In this document: positions 7,147 to 11,112 of the stretch, one piece after another
Position numbering within the stretch: the first letter of the stretch is position 1
Layout of the letters: every line of letters begins with the position of its first letter
Assembly (NCBI GenBank): GCA_902490095.1
Contig: CABUCQ010000062.1
Coordinates: 1 to 11,112 of the forward strand
Direction of reading: 5' to 3'
From: an uncultured Collinsella sp.
Lineage (GTDB): Bacteria > Actinomycetota > Coriobacteriia > Coriobacteriales > Coriobacteriaceae
DNA: 11,112 nt
Translations under genes and position numbers: made by a program
The notes under the pieces: model-generated
Database searches by the model: none
What the model saw: only the letters and a program-made list of their open reading frames with translations
Told to the model about the DNA's origin: nothing

Positions 7147-7284
7147 GTTCGCCCCGGTCGCACGGCGGCATGTGAAGTCGATCGCGAGCTCCGCACGAGC
7201 CTGAGAGCACTTAATGTGCTCTCTGTGCGAGTCAGGACTGTCCGAGTAGGCGACTTCACATGCCGCCGTGCGACCGGGGCGAAC
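7147..7284. repeat. Perfect 34-bp inverted repeat with a structured 70-nt centre
   Basis: The left arm (7147-7180) and right arm (7251-7284) are exact reverse complements over all 34 bases and are GC-rich. The 70-nt centre contains a nested 8-bp hairpin (7203-7210 with 7216-7223, loop TTAAT) flanked by a 5-bp pairing (7192-7196 with 7225-7229). Competing pairings such as 7200-7204 with 7232-7236 are also possible. No open frame of note lies inside, and no T-run follows the right arm, so it is not a standard terminator, although it would fold strongly in any gyrA read-through transcript. It fills most of the gene-free gap 7103-7356; the 44 bases before it hold nothing I recognise. It could be a structured RNA, a mobile palindromic element or a cruciform site; sequence alone does not decide. 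Confidence 0.85.
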
Positions 7285-7290
7285 ACCCTT

Positions 7291-7342
7291 CAAAGATTTT
7301 CAAAAAAAGTTGTTGACGCGCGCGTAACGACTCGTCTAATAT
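7291..7342 (+). promoter_or_regulatory. Strong promoter of the tRNA cluster
   Basis: TTGACG at 7313-7318 (-35) and TCTAAT at 7335-7340 (-10) are 16 bases apart; TAATAT at 7337-7342 with an 18-base spacer is an alternative. An A/T-rich tract (about 7291-7312, including a run of seven A) lies just upstream, as in UP elements of stable-RNA promoters. Transcription would start a few bases before the tRNA-Ile at 7357. Confidence 0.75.
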
Positions 7343-7356
7343 ATCCCTTGCGCGAT

Positions 7357-7433
7357 GGACCTGTAGCTCAGTTGGTTAGAGCGTCCGGCTGATAACCGGG
7401 AGGTCACAAGTTCGAATCTTGTCAGGTCCACCA
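7357..7433 (+). tRNA. tRNA-Ile (anticodon GAT), first copy
   Basis: A full cloverleaf: acceptor GGACCTG pairs with CAGGTCC (7423-7429), followed by discriminator A and an encoded CCA (7431-7433). The D arm contains AGCTCAGTTGGTTAGAGC. The anticodon loop CTGATAA has GAT at 7391-7393, and the T arm contains GTTCGAATC. It reads isoleucine ATC and ATT codons. It is identical to the copy at 7581-7657. Confidence 0.97.
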
Positions 7434-7444
7434 CTTTCTTTCGC

Positions 7445-7489
7445 AATAAACACCCCAGCGAGAGCCGAGTCGCCGCTGGGGTGTTTATT
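7445..7489 (+). terminator. Terminator-like hairpin inside the tRNA cluster
   Basis: A perfect 16-bp stem (7445-7460 with 7474-7489) encloses a 13-nt loop. The base of the stem is A/T-rich and the 3' arm ends GTGTTTATT, so the U-rich end is part of the stem and there is no separate T-run. Only 11 bases separate it from tRNA-Ala, too few for a full promoter. The downstream tRNAs must therefore depend on read-through, unless the hairpin serves as an RNA-processing or attenuation element. The terminator assignment is tentative. Confidence 0.6.
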
Positions 7490-7500
7490 ACTGTCTCCGT

Positions 7501-7576
7501 GGGGGTTTAGCTCAGCTGGGAGAGCGCGGGCTTTGCAAGCCTGAGGTCAGGGGTTCGATCCCCCTAACCTCCACCA
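7501..7576 (+). tRNA. tRNA-Ala (anticodon TGC)
   Basis: Acceptor GGGGGTT pairs with AACCTCC (7566-7572, one G-T pair), followed by A and an encoded CCA (7574-7576). The D arm contains AGCTCAGCTGGGAGAGC. The anticodon stem CGGGC/GCCTG encloses loop TTTGCAA with TGC at 7534-7536, and the T arm contains GGTTCGATCC. The Ile(GAT)-Ala(TGC) pair after gyrA is also found in mycobacteria (ileT-alaT). Confidence 0.97.
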
Positions 7577-7580
7577 TGAT

Positions 7581-7657
7581 GGACCTGTAGCTCAGTTGGT
7601 TAGAGCGTCCGGCTGATAACCGGGAGGTCACAAGTTCGAATCTTGTCAGGTCCACCA
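7581..7657 (+). tRNA. tRNA-Ile (anticodon GAT), second identical copy
   Basis: Base-for-base identical to the tRNA at 7357-7433, including the encoded CCA (7655-7657); anticodon GAT at 7615-7617. The identity extends only three bases upstream (GAT at 7578-7580 and 7354-7356) and not at all downstream. It follows tRNA-Ala by four bases, so the two are surely co-transcribed and separated by processing. Confidence 0.96.
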
Positions 7658-7671
7658 TCAAAACTGTGAAG

Positions 7672-7701
7672 AGCCCTGGGGCGTTGCCTCGGGGCTTTTT
7701 T
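7672..7701 (+). terminator. Rho-independent terminator of the tRNA cluster
   Basis: An 11-bp stem (7672-7682 with 7686-7696, two G-T pairs) with a GTT loop is followed by a run of six T (7696-7701). It lies 14 bases after the second tRNA-Ile and ends the stable-RNA transcript. Confidence 0.88.
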
Positions 7702-7729
7702 CTTGTCTGCGATAAATCTCATTTTGGTT

Positions 7730-7759
7730 TTGTGTGCTGTGCGAAAGATTGGGTAGTAT
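7730..7759 (+). promoter_or_regulatory. Possible promoter of the nuclease gene
   Basis: TTGTGT (7730-7735) and TAGTAT (7754-7759) are 18 bases apart, between the tRNA terminator and the gene at 7817. The -35 match is poor and the assignment rests mainly on position. The remaining bases of the gap 7702-7816 show no other clear signal. Confidence 0.3.
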
Positions 7760-7816
7760 AGCTATTCAATGCGGCGAAGGCGCCGCGTGTTAACCGCTAC
7801 GTACCGGAGGTGTTCC

Positions 7817-8317
7817 ATGGTTCGTGTCGACATAGAGACCATCGTCATGGCCGCCGGTCCCGTGCCATCGCTTATTGTGCTTCGCGAGCGCTGCAGCAAG
7901 TCGGATTCCCCCGCGCCGCTGCGCTCCCTCTCCATCCAGACCGGCTCGTTTGAGGCTGCGGCAATCAGCCGTGGCATCGACAGCGGACGCGCCGATCGCC
8001 CAATCACACACGACCTGCTGCTCGACACCGTCGAAGCCCTGGGTGCCAAGCTCGAGCGTGTCGAAATCGTCCGCGCCGAGCCGCCCGTGTTTTACGCGAC
8101 GGTTGTCGTGTTGACCGATGGCAACGAGCATAGGATCGATGCGCGCCCGAGCGACGCCATCGCCCTCGCCGTACGCAGCAATGCCCCCATGTTCGTTGAA
8201 GATGACATCATGAATCGCTTGGGCACTGTCTCACCGCACGCCGAGGAAGTCGACGACGAGCAAGAGTTCGAAAAGTTCGATGAGTTCGTTCACACGCTCT
8301 CGCCCGATGATTTTTAA
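7817..8317 (+). CDS. Bifunctional nuclease family protein (BFN / DUF151)
   Basis: A 166-residue protein starting at ATG 7817, with GGAGG at 7806-7810 six bases upstream; the in-frame TTG/ATG codons further up lie before this site and are rejected. Family hallmarks are a beta strand after a helix containing THDLLLDTVEALGAKLERV, strand VFYATVVVLTDG, and the signature DARPSDAIALAVR at residues 108-120, followed by APMFVEDDIM. Members of this family have been described as nucleases acting on DNA and RNA; several bacterial members are known only from sequence. The last 30 or so residues form an acidic tail (EEVDDEQEFEKFDEF). Likely cytosolic. The next gene starts on the base after its stop codon. 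Family call is firm, substrate unknown. Confidence 0.88.
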   Translation: MVRVDIETIVMAAGPVPSLIVLRERCSKSDSPAPLRSLSIQTGSFEAAAISRGIDSGRADRPITHDLLLDTVEALGAKLERVEIVRAEPPVFYATVVVLTDGNEHRIDARPSDAIALAVRSNAPMFVEDDIMNRLGTVSPHAEEVDDEQEFEKFDEFVHTLSPDDF

Positions 8318-8707
8318 ATGCTCGACAACCACGCGACGGAGTGCGCACTCATGAGCGCCGGAGTTTCTGCCGAGGCGGCTGCGATCGCCCGCGAGGCCCA
8401 GATGCGCTCGGAGGCTTCTGAGGCGGCTCGCATTGCCTATGTGACGCAGGCCCGCACGCTTCGCGAACGCCGCGGCTCGTTTATCAAGATGGTTGTCATC
8501 TCCGCCCTTGTCGCGGCAATCTGTTCGCGCCTTCGTGGTACAGTTGGTGCGCTTGGGTTTTCGATCTCTACGGGCCTCGTGATCTGGGGCGTGGTCGATG
8601 CGGTCATGCTGACCAGTCAGATCAAGGTGCTCGACAAGCGCGCGATGGATATGATGCGCACCCGCGACGCTGCCGCTAAGATCGCCGCCGAGGCACAAGA
8701 ACTGTAA
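8318..8707 (+). CDS. Small membrane protein of unknown function with two transmembrane segments
   Basis: I do not recognise this 129-residue protein. Residues about 10-53 form an alanine- and glutamate-rich helix, perhaps coiled coil, ending in a basic patch (RTLRERRG). Two hydrophobic segments follow, at about 56-70 (MVVISALVAAICS) and 76-98 (VGALGFSISTGLVIWGVVDA), separated by the short basic turn RLRGT. A charged helix with KVLDKRAMDMMRTRD closes the protein. A hairpin in the membrane with both ends on the same side is the simple reading. The ATG at 8318 directly follows the nuclease stop (TAAATG), so coupled translation is likely. ATG at 8351 has the only Shine-Dalgarno (GGAG 8338-8341, 9 bases upstream) and may be the true start, giving 118 residues. 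Composition matches the neighbours, with no sign of transfer. Confidence 0.75.
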   Translation: MLDNHATECALMSAGVSAEAAAIAREAQMRSEASEAARIAYVTQARTLRERRGSFIKMVVISALVAAICSRLRGTVGALGFSISTGLVIWGVVDAVMLTSQIKVLDKRAMDMMRTRDAAAKIAAEAQEL

Positions 8708-8737
8708 TGACGCCAGACTCGATGGGAAGGTCTAAAG

Positions 8738-9187
8738 ATGGCACAGGATATGCAGGACGCCGGTAACGTCTCCGCCGAGCTCGACGCCATGGTGTGTGAC
8801 CTGATTGGTGCGTTCTTGGACGACCTTGCCGCCGGCGAGAATCCGGGCGTAGTTGTGGCGATTGAGGACGCCGCTTCCAACCGATATCTGGCGGCGCTCG
8901 ACGAGGATGGCGAAGAGGCGTGCCTCGAGGCGGCCGCCAACTTTATCTCCGAGCACAAGATGGGTCTTAAGGACGAGGGCCTGGGCCGTATCGTCCGCTA
9001 TGCCATCGGCTATACCGGCTGCGTCGAGATTGACGGCGGCTACCACGACGCCCTGCTCGTGAGTTTTTTCGAGACTACGCTCGAGAGCGGTTTTTCGGCA
9101 TATGTGCTGTATGAGGGCATGGGCGCCGGCGATGGTTTTATGTGGAGCGACCCTGAACCTGCAGGTGAGGAAACCCCTCTCATCTAA
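8738..9187 (+). CDS. Acidic protein of unknown function
   Basis: A 149-residue protein starting at ATG 8738 after GGGAAGG (8724-8730), seven bases upstream, and 30 bases after the membrane protein gene. It has no signal peptide or membrane segment and is strongly acidic, so probably cytosolic. The sequence suggests an alpha/beta fold: an N-terminal helix (SAELDAMVCDLIGAFLDDL), a strand (GVVVAIED), a helix (EEACLEAAANFISEHK), then strands around YHDALLVSFFETT and FSAYVLYEGMG. Cysteines at about 20, 62 and 95 do not form a metal motif. I know of no family to which it clearly belongs. Regular spacing suggests an operon with the two genes before it. Confidence 0.8.
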   Translation: MAQDMQDAGNVSAELDAMVCDLIGAFLDDLAAGENPGVVVAIEDAASNRYLAALDEDGEEACLEAAANFISEHKMGLKDEGLGRIVRYAIGYTGCVEIDGGYHDALLVSFFETTLESGFSAYVLYEGMGAGDGFMWSDPEPAGEETPLI

Positions 9188-9229
9188 AATCGCTAAAATA
9201 AACGAGTTTTCGGTAAAAGGCTCAATATT

Positions 9230-9257
9230 CCCGCCGAGCGTTGTGTTGCTAGGCGGG
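9230..9257 (+). other. Hairpin in the typA leader
   Basis: CCCGCC (9230-9235) pairs with GGCGGG (9252-9257). After one G-A mismatch, AGC pairs with GCT, closing an 8-nt loop. No T-run follows, so it is unlikely to be a terminator. It lies 47 bases before the typA start, in the only untranslated stretch before that gene (9188-9304), and could affect the typA message. A TATAGA (9280-9285) downstream resembles a -10 box but has no matching -35. Confidence 0.4.
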
Positions 9258-9304
9258 TCGCATACGCGTGCCGTTTGTGTATAGATAGAAGATAGGGGAA
9301 CTAC

Positions 9305-11112
<1,808 letters not shown>

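Noticed and set aside
7181..7250. Centre of the palindrome as an invertible promoter
   Set aside because: Inverted repeats around a short segment suggest phase inversion, but the centre holds no convincing promoter and no recombinase gene is nearby. Left only as a test in the palindrome finding.
7181..7250. Known riboswitch in the palindrome centre
   Set aside because: Short pieces vaguely recall cobalamin or glycine riboswitches, but the conserved cores are missing and the next genes are tRNAs, which riboswitches of those classes do not control.

Overview
The window is one unbroken piece of chromosome core from a GC-rich bacterium. It is most likely an actinobacterium of the Coriobacteriia (Collinsella-like), judging by base composition, protein style and gene order. 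The order dnaN - recF - DUF721/dciA - gyrB - gyrA - tRNA-Ile - tRNA-Ala is the one known beside the replication origin of actinobacteria, including mycobacteria. The origin itself and dnaA would lie upstream of base 1. All genes are on the + strand. The genus call is inference; no database was searched.

Layout. 1-399 is the end of the sliding clamp gene dnaN. recF (410-1516) follows after 10 bases and overlaps a DUF721/DciA-like gene (1503-1970). That gene is cut short by a 38-bp tandem duplication. A terminator (2131-2160) closes this unit. gyrB (2210-4240) and gyrA (from 4252) form the gyrase operon. The gyrA reading frame is broken near its start by a second, larger tandem duplication (about 112 bp, 4345-4565). 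The strong ribosome binding site and GTG start therefore read into a 78-residue dead end, while the 881-residue gyrase body lies in another frame. In both duplications the two copies differ only by silent changes, plus one whole-codon indel in gyrA. This points either to two gene alleles merged during assembly or to real duplications whose copies stayed under coding selection.

7103-7356 has no gene. It holds a striking perfect 34-bp inverted repeat around a 70-nt centre, then a strong promoter with an A/T-rich upstream tract. That promoter serves a stable-RNA cluster: tRNA-Ile(GAT), a 16-bp hairpin, tRNA-Ala(TGC), an identical second tRNA-Ile(GAT) and a terminator at 7672-7701.

The last part carries a bifunctional nuclease family gene (7817-8317), a small two-helix membrane protein (8318-8707), an unrecognised acidic protein (8738-9187) and typA/bipA (9305 to the window end, lacking only its last few codons).

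Functionally the first half is replication and supercoiling: clamp, RecF repair/loading factor, DciA-type helicase loader and gyrase. The second half is translation: tRNAs and the ribosome-associated GTPase TypA. I see no CRISPR array, insertion sequence, prophage or defence locus. The observations most worth checking are the two frame-breaking duplications and the long palindrome.
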